DNA of 64,000 nt from Aricia agestis (taxonomy: Eukaryota > Arthropoda > Insecta > Lepidoptera > Lycaenidae). Position numbers and translations under genes: made by a program. Position 1 is the stretch's first letter, and each line of letters starts with the position of its first letter. Of this stretch, positions 46,847 through 59,129 are shown in pieces. The stretch lies in assembly GCF_905147365.1 (NCBI RefSeq), contig NC_056407.1, forward strand, positions 22,985,980 through 23,049,979, read 5' to 3'. The notes under the pieces are model-generated. The model did not search any database. It had not been told where the DNA came from and was given only the letters and a program-made list of their open reading frames with translations.

Positions 46847-49800
46847 ATGAAACTTATTTTACTAGTGCTTAGCGTCCTTTTCGGTGTGAACAATGGATAT
46901 AGGATACTTTGCCTGCTACCGTACCCCGGAAAGAGTCACCACATGGTTTTCGAGCCCCTTCTACAAGAGTTACTGAATCGCGGACATCATCTGACCATAG
47001 TTTCTTTCTTTCCCCAACCGAGCCGGGAAAATAGAAGAGACGTGAGTCTAGTTGGACTAGCACCTCTGGCAGTGGAGTCCATAGATTTGAGAAGCTTGGA
47101 GACATCGTACACAATAAAATATTTCAATCATATTCCACTAGTGACTCACCTGGCTAAATCCAACTTGAAATTATGCGAAACGGTCCTGAATTCGCCGGTT
47201 TTTCAAGAGTTTATTGCGGGGAAAGGAGATTACGATGTGATTTTAGTGGAGCATTTTAACAGTGACTGTATGTTAGGAGTGATACATAATTATGGGGTTC
47301 CATCCGTTGGATTGATGTCCTCCGCGCTTCTACCGTGGAGCCACTCGAGAGTTGGCGCTTCGGACAACCCCTCCTATGTTCCTGGCATGACATTGCCGTT
47401 CACAGACCAGATGAGCTTCTACGAGAGGACGGTGAATACTTTCATCCTCTTCTTTTACATCTACTGGTACGAGATAGAAATAAGGTGGAAGGAGCAGAAG
47501 CTTCTAGAAGGGAAGTTCGGAAGGTTACCGCCTCTGGAAGAGATAGCGAAGAACACAAGTGTGGTGCTAGTGAATACGCATTACTCGTGGAATGGTGTAC
47601 GGATTCTTCCTCCTTCCGTCGTGGAGGTTGGAGGATTACATCTTCATAACAGGACTATCAATCGATTACCACCGGTAAGTAAGTGTGGACTTTTTTTTTT
47701 ATAAAAAAAAAAATATAAGTTGCCTTACTGCATCCATAATGTTCTAGTTAAAAGCGAAGGCCAAACAGTGCAGTGCACATCTATACTAATATTATAAAGC
47801 GGTAGAGTTTGTTTGTTTGAACGCGCTAATCTCAGGAACTACTGGTCCGATATGAAAAATTATTTCAGTGTTAGATAGCCCATTTATCGAGGAAGGCTAT
47901 AGGCTATATTTTATCACGCTAACACTAATAGGAGCGAAGAAATAGAGGAAAGTGTGAAAAAACGGGAGAAATTATTTGAAAGGGCTTATTTGAACGCGCT
48001 AATCTCAGGAACTACTGGTCCGATTTTAAAAATTCTTTCAGTGTTAGATAGCCTATTTATTGAGGAAGGCTATAGGCTTTATTTTATAGCGCTAAGACTA
48101 AAAGAAGCTAAGATATAGAGGAAAGTGTGGAAAAAACGGGATAAATTATTTAAAATGGCTTATTTGAACGCACAAATCTCAGGAACTACTGGTCCGATTT
48201 GAAAAATTCTTTCAGCGTTAGATAGCCCATTTATCGAGGAAGGCTATAGGCTATATTTTATTGCGCTAAAGCTTATGGCAGTGAAGAAATAGAGGAAAAT
48301 ATGTAAAAAATGGGGGAAATTATTTGAAAGGGCTTACTTGAACGCGCTAATCTCAGGAACTACTGGTCCGATTTGAAAAATTATTTCAGTGTTAGATATC
48401 CCATTTATCGAGGAAGGCTATAGGCTATATTTTATCGCGCTAAAGCTTATGGCAGTGAAGAAATAGAGGAAAATATGTAAAAAATGAAGGAAATTATTTG
48501 AAAGGGCTTACTTGAACGCGCTAATCTCAGGAACTACTGGTCCGATTTGAAAAATTATTTCAGTGTTAGATAGCCCATTTATCGAGGAAGGTTATAGGTT
48601 ATATTTTATCACGCTAAAATTAATAGAAGCGAAGAAATAGAGGAAAATGTGGAAAAAAATGGGGGAAATTATTTGAAAGGGCTTAACTCACGAACGACTG
48701 GAGCAATTTTTCTGTTATTTGGCACAGATAAGAAGTAGACCACGTGAGGGATCATAGGCTATTTTTTGTGGACTAATTTGTCTGTGAAATATCTAATTTA
48801 CGCGGGCGAAGCTGCGCGGAACGTTATATTTCGCGTGGTCACGACATCACGCGTAAACGGCTGGACCCATTTTGCTGAAATTTGCTATAATTTGAGTCCT
48901 GAAAAAGAACATAGGATAGATTTTGTCCCGGAAAAATGTACGGTTACTGCACAATATACTTTTAAGATTTGCGCGTAAACTATTCCATCTATTTTGATGG
49001 AATTTGGTATGGAGATACTTTGAGTCTCGGGAAAGGACAAGGAATACTAATTTTGTCCCGGAAAATGTACGGTTCCCGCACAATAAACTTTTATGATTAT
49101 CGCCTAAACTATTCAATCTATTTTGATGAAATTTGGTATGGCGATACTTTCAGTCTCGGGAAAGGACCAGGGATACTTTTTATCCCGGAAAATATACGGT
49201 TCCCGCACAATAGACTTTTATGATTCTCGCCTAAACTATTTAATCTATTTTGATGAAATTTGGCATGGAGGTTGGTGATACTAATTTGAATCTGGGACAA
49301 GGAATGTTTTTTGTCCCGGAAAACACGGGAACAACTATTTAAAACTAAAGTCCACGCGGACGAAGTCGCGGGCAACAGCTAGTACTTCATGAATAGACGA
49401 TGTCAGTAGCATTTGCATGTGTGTTGACACAGGCGGTCTACTATCTACTACTATCGGTCATGACTCATGAGTCATGACTCATGACCCGGCTCTGGAGAGG
49501 CCGGCTTTGTAGCTGCGATAACAAAATCCAGATGATTTGACACGAATTATAGATATAATCGATCTACATACTGCCTAATTATCTGTCGTGTTAGCTTAAA
49601 CACGTAAAAGGATCACGTTCTGTAAACAACGTTTGCACGTGAGTAGATAAATAGACAATTGCACATTGTTGACGTGTTATTCGAAGCAGAAAGTTGTAAT
49701 TATTTGTAAGCAGTAGGTTATATTGTGTCTTTTATCTTCGTGTTGCTATGGCATCTAAGTACTTATCTATATTCTATTGTTCACTGTAAAAAACATCTTA

Positions 49801-52800
49801 TCAGTCTCGCTTAGAACAGCATAGGTACCTATCTAAGAACTAGGTCATTCAAACTACTTATAGATACATAAGGATGTTAGCAATAGGAGGTAGCTATTGT
49901 AATCATTTGACCCTAGCTTGTGTTAATAGGACTTGAATCAATCAATTTATTTAACAGTCTGCTCGCACGTGCGTTACGTCACTGGGGTACCATCTATTAG
50001 ATCGATTCGTTTTGAAAATGAAATTCTGGGAATCTTAATATTACCTACGGTAGTGATGTCGACAACGTCCGAGGCCCTAACTGGCTCAATGAAAAAAAAC
50101 TTAAAATTGCAAACATCATTTTATTGGTAATTTCAGGAAATTTTGCATAGAGACAAAAGCAGACCAGCAAATCCGTAATACATTAACAGCTGTCCTTGCA
50201 ACTTTACACGTCTACGACGTGTTTACACGTCTAACGTCTTTACACGTCAAGAAATATAATTAAGTACATATCGATTGTCCAATATAGTAGGCTCCCAACT
50301 TATAATACTCGTACGTACAAATCACAAAGATGCAATCTTAAGAGGCCGGATGTCATCGAAATTCTCATGTAACATACGTAATACCAAAATCATTTTCTCA
50401 TACGAAAATATTTAACAATTTTGAGTTATTGTTCAGCTTAAAATAGTAATTAGTAATTACCTAGGTTCCTGCACAAAAAATTACTACAAAATATTTAAAC
50501 ACTAAAAATATTTTTATTGTTTAAATATTTAGCAGTAAACTACAAAATATTTACTTAAACACATTGCACAAACTAACTTTAACTTTAACTGTAACTTTAA
50601 CTTTGACTACAGCGCAAAATGTCAAATCTTTGGGTAAAGTTAAAAATGGACGCCATCAAGACGCCATATTTATACATATAATTTATACGTGGGAGAGCCA
50701 TGCTTCGGCACGAATGGGCCGGCTCGACCGGAGAAATACCACGTTCTCACAGAAAACCGGCGTGAAACAGCACTTGCGCTGTGTTTCGTCGAGTGAGTGA
50801 GTTTACCGGAGGCCCAATCCCCTACCCTATTCCCCTCTCTTCCCTCCCCTATTCCCTTCCCTTCCTTACTATATTAACCTATTCCCTCTTAAAAGGCCGG
50901 CAACGCACTTGCAGCTCTTCTGATGCTGCGAGTGTCCATGGGCGACGGAAGTTGCTTTCCATCAGGTGACCCGTTTGCTCGTTTGCCCCCTTATTTCATA
51001 AAAAAAAAAATTAACTATAACCATAGAGCTCGACAAGGTTTTAAATGCATGTGGCGAAAAAAGGAACTAACGGTGTCATCATACAAAAACGCCATTTTTG
51101 ACAGTTCTCCTTTACCAGCAGCGCTCCCGCCCACGTTCATTTATAACCTTGTTGGACCAGCTGTCATCTGTCAATTTCTCCGGTCAAAGTCAAATTTATA
51201 TTGAACTATAACCATAACCCTAACCATAGACAAAGCTTTAACCTTAACTTTAGCTTTAACCACGCCTCTGATGCAACCCACCCTTAATGATTTACATTAT
51301 TATATCCTTCAAGTATGCATTAAGTACAGACCAGTATATCGCATACCTGTCTATTGTTTGTAATAAATAATAATAAATGATTTAATCGGTTACAAGAAAT
51401 CTAGAAATGCATGAATTAATTATGTCCTTTCATATGTGGCAATGAAAATTAAGGGCAAGGCAATGAATATACTTTATTGGCTCCGAAGAAGTTGACCTAC
51501 GACAACGTGAATATGCACAAAACTATAGGTACATACATAATAAGTTATAAGCGTATAAACAAAGATCGATTGGTGGTATACCTATTACCTAATGATGAAT
51601 TCTGTACCAGTTACCACAACCAGCCTCAAGTATTAACCAAATTAACCATATATTAGGGAAAATAAGACGTATCTGGTATAACTTACCTACTGTAGTGTAG
51701 CACATGATTGTGCAAAGCGTAGTTAGTTAAATATTATAAGTAGTTTATGTTTTTAGGGTTCCGTACTCAACAAGGAACCCTTAGTGTCTAAACACACTAG
51801 GCCGAAGTTACGCGGCGTAAATTCCGCATGATTACGCCCGCAATGTATTTTAAATTACCGATGACACACTATTCCGTCGCGTTCCGTCCGTATTTTGTAT
51901 GCGTTTGACATTGCAGACGTAATTACGCGGAATTTACGCCGCGTAACTTCGGCCTAGTGCAGGGGTTCCCAAACTGTGCGCCGTGGAAAGGCAAGGGGGG
52001 TGCCGTGAGTCGATCCCCCATTATCCATAACCACAAATATTATAAAATAAAATAATAATATGAATTATACAAAGCAGGCATCTGAATAAATATTTGTTTA
52101 TTATTATTTACCTGCATAACCTAAAACTCTTTAACTTAATAATCATTAAAGGTGTTTATTAACCCCCAACAAAAAAGAGGGGTGTTATAAGTTTGACGTG
52201 TCTGTCTGTCTGTTTGTCTGTCTGTGTGTGTATCTGTCCGTGGCATCGTAGCATCCAAACGGATGGACCGATTTTGATCTAGTTTTTTTTGTTTGAAAGC
52301 TGACATGATCGAGAGTGTTCTTAGCTATAATTAAATAAAACATTGATATATGGTAATCATGAGAATATGATTATGTTGATAGGAATTATTCTGCACTATA
52401 ACCAACAGAAATTTAAAAAGTATGAAATTAAATTAAATTAAAAAAACCCCCGCCAAACAACTTTAAAAAGTAATGAAATAATATTTACTGCCTTTAAGTT
52501 CAAATAATTCCTAACTTGTGTAAAGTAATATTTTAGTCCATAATTGTTGTCAAGGTGTGTCGGGGGACCGCTAATGTAGATGTTTGATTTGAGATTTCAC
52601 ATAACATTATAGTTTAAGGATCAGTTCACAGCAAACCGAATGGAGATAATCAGCGACTTGGTGGTTGTAGGTTGTAGTTTACTTGGCGGTCCCCCGACAC
52701 ACCGTGACAACAATAGGCTACTTGACCTATATTCAATTTCATTAAACAAATGCATATTTCTAGTAGAACTTGGCCTAGGAAACTGTATTTCACCCTTATC

Positions 52801-55800
52801 ATCAAATAAAAGCTTATGATTGATAAATAAAGTCGATTTGAAAATATGATTTTATGAAAATAGGATTTGTACTGACGAAAACGCTTTTGCGGTACTTCCG
52901 ATTTGGATGTGACGTCATCAGACTCGTAATTTAATATCTTTTATTTATCGCGCTCGTTATATATGAGTTTATTTGTACATAAATAATAAGAATAAGCCTA
53001 GAAAGATTTGTAAAATATATTTTCTTGAAAAATTGAAATAAACCATCAGTTTTATATATTATCTCCATTTATTGTAGACGGGAAATGAAATGGCCAAAAC
53101 TTTTCTCCAAAAGTTTTCAACATTACAAATGATTTCTAATTTCTTATTTAATTCTTTTATAATTTTTGGACACTTTTAGACTCCTACATTTAGCACATAA
53201 AAAAATGTTCAATAAAAAGAGTTTAAAAATAAAATACAAAACGTATGACGTCACACTATGGCGGACAGTGTTTTCGGCGCCATTTATAAGGCATATTTTT
53301 CAATCAACATTTTTATGGGTTTCTACTGTGTAAAATATTAAAATATTAGTTTTTTTGTGAAAATGAATGATTAAGAAGCGATTAGCATGAAGAAAAAAAG
53401 AAGGTCAAGTAGCCTACTAAAACATTATACTCTACACAAGTTAGGAATTATTTGAACTTAAAGGCAGTAAATATTATTTCATTACTTTTTAAACTTGTTT
53501 GGCGAGTTTTTTTTTTAATTTCTTAATTTAATTTTATTTATGTATCTTTTTGTAATTGCTAGGTAGAGTAGGGCGCTGTGACAAAAGATTGACTTGTAAG
53601 TGCGCCACAGGCTGAAAAAGATTGGGAACCCCTGGCCTAGTGTGTTTAGAGTTTAGACACCTATAGTTTCGGTCTGTCCGTCTGACTGTCCGCGGTTTTA
53701 CTCCGAGACTATAGGACCTACAAAGCTGTAATTGTAGTAAAGCAAATATAATGGCATGAATGCACATATTAATGATGCCGACAAAATGGTATAAGTACTT
53801 ACAATAAAATCTTAAAAAAATATTTTTATGGTACATCCTCTACACACCAATCGGTAATGATATTTTTTTTTCGCGTCCACCCCACCGTGTGGGGTGACGT
53901 TGGATATTCAATATTCATAGATCATTTTCCGAACTAGTCCATTTGTGAAATATGAAGTTTCAAAGCGGAAAAAATCGTTAGAGTCTGCAGTGTGGGCCCT
54001 TACCCACGTAATAAATGTACTACTTATCAGAGAAGTTTATTCGTAGTCCAGTGTCAACCATACAAAAATTATCAAAAACTAGCTGTACTACGGAACCCTG
54101 TATTGCGCGTGGCTCGACACGCACTTGGCCGGGTTTTTTACATATTCTGAGTTGCATGTAGAAACAAACCGAAGTACCTACCTATGTAGATTTGCAAAAA
54201 GCCGGTTTTATGGGCAAACAATATTATAATGTCCATTGTATTTTGATTTCTCATTGTGAGAGTGTTATTATTAGTTATGATGTTACATTATCTCACCTAC
54301 TCTAAATAATCATTAATTTAATTTCATTCATCCGGTGACGATCTACTTTGCATACTGTTTTTTTCTTAATAATAGTCCTTCATGAGTCCTATTTAATTGC
54401 ATTTTTATCGATGCTAAGTATGACTTGCAGTCTGCAGACTTTTCCTTCTCATGAAATAATTTCCAAGGGGTGCACATTTTAGTTTTCTTTCTTTTATTTT
54501 TACTTTTTACGAACAACAGTGACTGTCTATGATCTACGACAATACATTTAGTGCCGAAACATTAGGAAATATCTTTGTACGGCATGGTAATAGGGTTACA
54601 GATGGCTTTTTATTTCAATAATTCCTGTTGATCCCGAGATTCCCAAGGGGTGCATGTGCACCACCTGGCACCGGTCGGTTTTACTAAAGCTAATACCTAT
54701 CCTTCACTGAGCTTATGTTTATATTATACAGTTTTGTATACAATACAAGCAACTTACTGAGTAACAAGTTAAAACGTTTTTTTCAGGAACTGCATCAATT
54801 CGCCCAGGAATCCTCAGAATATGGGTTCATAGTGATGAGCTTCGGGTCACTGGTGAAAGGATCCACGCTACCCCAGAAACAGTTGCAAGCAATTATTAAC
54901 GTGTTTGCTCGATTGCCGCAAAGAATAGTGATGAAATGGGAGACCGACATACAGAACCTACCCAAAAACGTGATGATTGTGCGATGGCTGCCACAATTTG
55001 ATCTGCTGAGCAAGTATCTTTGATCCTTTTCCATTGTCATGCAAATGCTATACAAAAATAGTAGTGACAAAAGATTCCTAAGAACTCACATAAAAACTAA
55101 TTGTTGGTCGTTAAAAATCTACAAAAATAGTTAAATAAGTATGGCGTCAGCCGTTGGATGTGTTATTTTATTACTATTTTACTTTGTATTGAAACCAAGT
55201 TTAAAATGTTGCTTAAAAATTAAATAATCGTAGTCTTTATTTGAGTAAGCAACAACATAGGCAAATAAAACAAGTAATTACGCTACTGTCAAGCATCTGC
55301 ATTCTGCTCATTTTAGGGTGGGTTGCACCAACATACTTTAGCTATAACTTTAACGCCCCGGCCGCACCTGCGTCTATCGTCCGAAGCTTCGGCCTATGAG
55401 ACGATACTATTGGACGATACACGCAGACGTCCAATAGTATCGGTTTTAGCGCGAAGCACTACGCATATGCGGCCGCGGCATAACTATAATTACAATGCAA
55501 AATGTCAAATCTTTGGTTAAAGTAAAAAATGGACGCCATATTTAACCATAACCTTGAGTTCGACAAGGCTTTGAATGAACGTGGCGAAAAAAGGAACTAA
55601 CGCTGTCATCATACAAAAACGCCATTTTTGACAGTTCTCCTTTACCAGCAGCGCCCCCGCCCATGTTTATTTCTTCAAGCCTTGTCGGACCAGCTATCAT
55701 CTGTCAAATTCTGTGGTTAAAGGGTTAGCCTTAACTATAACCATAACTTTGACCATAAATTTAACTTTAACCACGCCTCTGGTGCAAGTTGCAACCCACC

Positions 55801-58472
55801 CTTACCGTATCATAGACTACCTAAGCAAAAATTAAGTTCAATTTGATTGCAGATCATCCGAACTGCGTAGCATTCATCACCCATGGTGGACTTCTAAGTC
55901 TGACAGAAGCCGTGTGTGCCGGAGTACCAGTGCTGGCGATGCCGATTCTTGGCGATCAGTTCGGCAATGCGGCGCACGCGCATAAGGCAGGCATCGGCGA
56001 AGTAATGGAACTGCTTGAAGTGGAAGAAAAGGAATTTGACATAAAATTGAAGACAGTGTTGTCGGCAGAGTAAGTTGTACAAATCTTGGTTTTTAACCGA
56101 CTTCCAAAAAACGAGGAGGTTATATATTCGGCTGTGGATATTTTTTTTTTTTTTTTATTTTTGTATGTTCGACCACTACTCCGCCGTTTGTGAACCGATT
56201 TTCAAAATTTTTGTTTTGTTATATTAAGTTTCACTCCAATTTGGTCCCATTTTCACAAAAGTGGTGATCTGATGATGGGATCCATGAGCAATCGAGGGAA
56301 CTCCTCAAAATTTATATGGAAACATATAGTGATTTTGGTTTTATGAGAAGCATCCTAAGCATATGCTACCAAAACGCAAGATTTTGCACCAAGGTATACT
56401 ATGGTTCCGAAGATACTAAGAGAACTCCGGATTCCTTATAGATACAGGTTTGGGGGTTTAGGCGTTGTTTTAAGAACTGAAAGCATATGCTACTAAGCAA
56501 ATTACATTCATCATCATCATCATCATCACTACCATGTCAGGGTCACCAATGTCACAACTCACATGGTTGTATATGGATAGAATATACAAACAACACCATA
56601 AAATATCATCAGTCATCACGTTATGTCCTTATTTATTTGGTACATTTCAAAGCGATTTTAATACAAAAAAAATATACCTACTTAATGTTGTTTCAAAATA
56701 CATAATATTTCAAGTACCACAAAATTGAACATAAGTAACAAATTCAACCTTTACTCCAGAGCGTAAGGCACACATTTGGGTTGGACTGAAGGAAACGGGG
56801 CACTATGGAAAAAATACTTAGAAAAATTTTTCGTCAAAATTTTAACCTCTTATAGCCACCCTTTTTGAATATACTAATCGATAGGGGGCGCCAAGGGGAG
56901 CAAAAAAGCTCAGATAAACTTTTCTCAAAAACCAACCTCTGTCGAAAGACAGGCCGAAATGTGACCCTCGTTAGCACGGAGAAAATACTTAGAAAAATTT
57001 GGACGACAAAATTCAACCTCTTATAACCACCCCTTTTGAATACACCAATCGATAGGGGGCGCCAAGGGGAGTAAGAAAGCTCAAATAAACTTTTCTCAAA
57101 AATCAACCCCCGGCCAGATACAGGCCGATATACGAACCTCGTTAGTATGGCGAAAATACTTAGAAAAATTTGGCTAAGGTTTAGGAACCTACGTCAATTA
57201 AATGTTGGTGACATTTTGGGTGAGAAAAACTCCTACTTACCGTACACCGCCAGTAAACTCTCCGTTTAGAAGAAATTCGCATTTGAGATTTTCGTAATCT
57301 TCAGATAAGATCATCTGTTTTCTGATGTTTACGAAGTATTTTTAAGGCATCTCAAGGCTGTGATGAGTGGGTCTTACTTAACTACTCAGCTACGGATACC
57401 GAAGGGAGGGCTCGGGGGGCGCAGCCCCCCGCCAAAACGGAAACAAACACAATCTAGAAAGTCCAAAAGTAGGTTAGGTTAGGTTGGAACTTAGACCACA
57501 ACACCCAGATATAGGAGCCGCGGGGCTCCGTCGACTTTCTTTTGTAGTAGTTTGTCAAATAAATTGGGGTAGGTAGGTTTGTAAACATTTACCAAGATTA
57601 AGATAATATTAAGGGGTTGAATGAAGTATTTTCTTACGCGATGGTTAGTAGGTAACTAAAAAGAGTGAAATTATTATTTTTAACAAAAAATTTAAACCGA
57701 CTTCCAAGGTAAAAACAATAATAACATCCTTATAATATGAACTAAAAAGTATTAAATAATTTTCCCTATCTAATAGTGCCTTTTTCCGAATTCGGCTAAA
57801 CCTCAACTATTTCTGTACTCAATCTTCATAATTTTGAAGTTGGTGCCAGTTCCAAAAGTTTCAAATATTCTGTCAGAGAACTAAAGATTCAGCTGGTACC
57901 GACTTCAAAATTATGAAGATTGAGTACAGAAATAGTTGAGGTTTAGCCGAATTCGGAAAAAGGCACTATTAGATAGGGAAAATTATTCTCCCCATCTCTT
58001 ACTTCTTATCAAAATGTTACTGTTTTAGTTAGATCTGCTACTCATCACTAGATGGCGTTTTTAAAATAATCTGATTTTAAAAATAAATATTTTTCTATGA
58101 TAACATTTTTAAATACATATAATCTTATTAATTCGTAACAGTTAACAGATATTTTGAGTTCAACTTTACAATAATGTTTAAAATTCGTAACATATTTTTG
58201 ATATCTTTCACAGGACCCGCCTTCAAGCGAAGCTAGTCAGTGATATGTGGAAAGATCGCCCCAGCAGCCCTATGGACACAGCCATCTTCCATATTGAGAG
58301 AGTTGCAAAATACAAAGGTCTGGATATGTCCAGCGAGGCCCGAAGACTTAACAGGATACAACTAGCCCTGCTCGACGTATACGCCTTCTATCTATTAGTA
58401 TTAATGTGTTTTGTTACCTGGTTGTTGTTTAGGAAATCTGGCTTAGTATCAAATAAGAAAAAAATTAAATAG
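46847..58472 (+). CDS. UDP-glycosyltransferase (insect UGT)
   Basis: ER membrane enzyme that joins sugar from a UDP-sugar to small lipophilic compounds, as in detoxification and pigment or hormone metabolism. Exons: 46847-47674, 54787-55009, 55853-56069, 58214-58472; total 508 aa, normal for insect UGTs. Signal peptide MKLILLVLSVLFGVNNG; then ILCLLPYPGKSHHMVFEPLL with the likely catalytic His; FIVMSFGSLVKGSTLP; WLPQFDLL. The UGT signature is FITHGGLLSLTEAVCAGVPV followed by LAMPILGDQFGNA. A C-terminal membrane segment (YLLVLMCFVTWLLF) is followed by a short tail ending KKIK, a KKxx-type ER retention motif. Exon 2 ends at a GC donor (A|GCAAGT); no GT site nearby keeps the frame, and the joined FDLLNHPNC has the expected spacing. 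Intron 1 (7.1 kb) holds a Helitron-like element and nested transposons. Poly(A) signals are at 58518-58528. Confidence 0.94.
47790..49382 (+). mobile_element. Helitron-like non-autonomous element with internal tandem arrays
   Basis: Begins TCTATACTAATATTATAAAG after an A and ends GTCGCGGGCAACAGCTAGT, fitting Helitron ends (TC...CTAGT) with a GTCCACGCGGAC palindrome near the 3' end. Inside is an array of five units of 173-174 bp (each starting AACGCGCTAATCTCAGGAAC or a variant, at 47820, 47993, 48167, 48341, 48514) and a second array of about 127-bp units (AAACTATTC..TCTATTTTGATG at about 48977, 49106, 49233). It lies in UGT intron 1, 115 bp after exon 1. Confidence 0.75.
50560..51294 (+). mobile_element. 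TTA-type MITE (GGTTGCA ends), interrupted by a SINE
   Basis: Shares its body with 55316-55801 (for example CGGACCAGCTATCATCTGTC-type sequence, ACAAAAACGCCATTTTTGAC, CTCCTTTACCAGCAGCGC) and has ACTTTAACTTTAAC ends. A CGTGGGAG SINE (50686-51010) is inserted in its left half. Confidence 0.65.
50686..51010 (+). repeat. CGTGGGAG-family SINE, copy 5
   Basis: Full-length with poly(A) tail (about 51000-51010), inside the MITE at 50560-51294 in UGT intron 1. Confidence 0.85.
51790..53661. mobile_element. TIR element in GGTTCCGTA repeat, itself split
   Basis: Left GTGTCTAAACACACTAGGCC continuing GAAGTTACGCGGCGTAAATT; right CGCGTAACTTCGGCCTAGTG ... GTGTTTAGAGTTTAGACACC. TA at both outer junctions fits a mariner-type target. 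The right terminal repeat is broken by the hAT element at 51960-53634. Only about 200 bp belong to this element. Confidence 0.75.
51960..53634. mobile_element. hAT-type non-autonomous transposon with 8-bp duplication
   Basis: Ends CAGGGGTTCCCAAACTGTGC and GATTGGGAACCCCTG are inverted repeats typical of hAT. GCCTAGTG is duplicated at 51952-51959 and 53635-53642. Inside lie a CTGTCTGTCTG-bearing repeat (about 52165-52310) and at least two further inverted pairs: 52420-52545 with 53425-53530, and GTGTGTCGGGGGACCGC (about 52554) with GCGGTCCCCCGACACAC (about 52685). No transposase frame remains. Confidence 0.85.
55316..55801. mobile_element. TTA-flanked MITE (GGGTGGGTTGCA ends) with nested element
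   Basis: Ends GGGTGGGTTGCACCAACA and GTTGCAACCCACCC inverted; TTA at 55313-55315 and 55802-55804. A different element with GCCGCACCTGCGT/ACGCATATGCGGC ends is inserted at about 55354-55479. It ends 49 bp before UGT exon 3. Confidence 0.8.
55354..55479. mobile_element. Small hairpin MITE (GGCCGCACCTGCG ends)
   Basis: Central hairpin CGATACTATTGGACG ... CGTCCAATAGTATCG around ATACACGCAGA. Relatives are inside the composite MITE at 6165-6600 and, more diverged, near 42230-42300 (GGGGCCGCACCTGCGTCTAA). Confidence 0.7.
56095..56480 (+). repeat. Dispersed repeat (ACCGACTTCCAAAAAACGAG)
   Basis: A common lepidopteran repeat type starting AACCGACTTCCAAAAAACGA with GGAGGTT, in UGT intron 3 directly after exon 3. 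Class not determined. Confidence 0.5.
56805..57175 (+). repeat. Tandem repeat, about 172-bp period, 2.1 units
   Basis: The block AAAATACTTAGAAAAATTT recurs near 56812, 56983 and 57154, with shared CCAATCGATAGGGGGCGCCA and CAAGGGGAG. Units differ by scattered substitutions. In UGT intron 3. Confidence 0.8.
57695..57987. repeat. Perfect inverted repeat, 86-bp arms, in UGT intron 3
   Basis: Arms 57755-57840 and 57902-57987 are exact reverse complements, 61-nt spacer. The left flank (AAACCGACTTCCAAGGTAAA) belongs to the repeat family also seen at 42495-43075. It lies about 226 bp before UGT exon 4. Confidence 0.95.
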
Positions 58473-58517
58473 TAGAGTTACCTTTACCTTGTTGATTATA
58501 TTTAAGGTTAAGTATTA

Positions 58518-58528
58518 AATAAAATAAA
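58518..58528 (+). terminator. Poly(A) signals of UGT
   Basis: Two overlapping AATAAA (58518-58523, 58523-58528), 46-56 bp after the stop codon. Confidence 0.7.
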
Positions 58529-58544
58529 AGTCTAAACATTAATA

Positions 58545-58550
58545 TTTATT
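58545..58550 (-). terminator. Probable poly(A) signal of spermidine synthase
   Basis: TTTATT on the plus strand is AATAAA on the minus strand, about 580 bp after the spermidine synthase stop. A nearer site cannot be excluded; 17 bp separate it from the UGT signals on the other strand. Confidence 0.45.
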
Positions 58551-59129
58551 TGATTTTGACAATAACAGGAGTAAAAATGTGCAACAGTATAAAATATTGT
58601 TCTTAGCATTTGAAATTTGTTCGAGACGAGATATTCTCAAAATATCACAAAAATGACAAAGCATACCTTAAATTCTATATTCCTACAGTAAATCGTTTTA
58701 AATAAGGCACTGGCAAATAAGATTGAATACAATAATTTACGGAATGCATCGGAATGTAAACAAAATAGAACATAACATCAAATATACAATTAGAATTATT
58801 ATTAAAATTAGAATAGTAGGAAACAGACAGTAGCTCTAAAACATAAAACTAAATCACTGAACGAAATTATATTGTCTAGTACAAAATTTCCACTTGGTAA
58901 AAAAATTAAATAAATCTCTATAATGTTAATAATGCTCTTTTGTACTTAATTTACGTCCTTATTGTATTGCGATTTTGAAATATTCAATTTAAAATTTACA
59001 CGTTACATTAATTTGGTTTTTAATCAAACTACCATTAAAGTATTGTAAAAAAACCTATCCTGTTATACAAAAGTATAAAATGCGTACAAAAATAAATGCA
59101 AATATAGTTCATATCTACATTCACAAAAA

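Larger units (their letters stand above)
51752..54139 (-). repeat. GGTTCCGTA-type repeat split by nested insertions
   Basis: Outer parts 51752-51789 (TTTTTAGGGTTCCGTACTCA...) and 53662-54139 (to GCACTTGGCCGGGTTTTTTA) align with 25180-25922 in reverse. In that reference the break point reads as continuous ACTATAAGGGTTCC. The gap is filled by a TA-flanked TIR element, which in turn holds a hAT element. Confidence 0.8.

Noticed and set aside
47820..48700. Regular tandem repeats considered as a CRISPR-like array
   Set aside because: Units are 173-174 bp, nearly identical throughout with no unique spacers, in a eukaryotic Helitron-like element.
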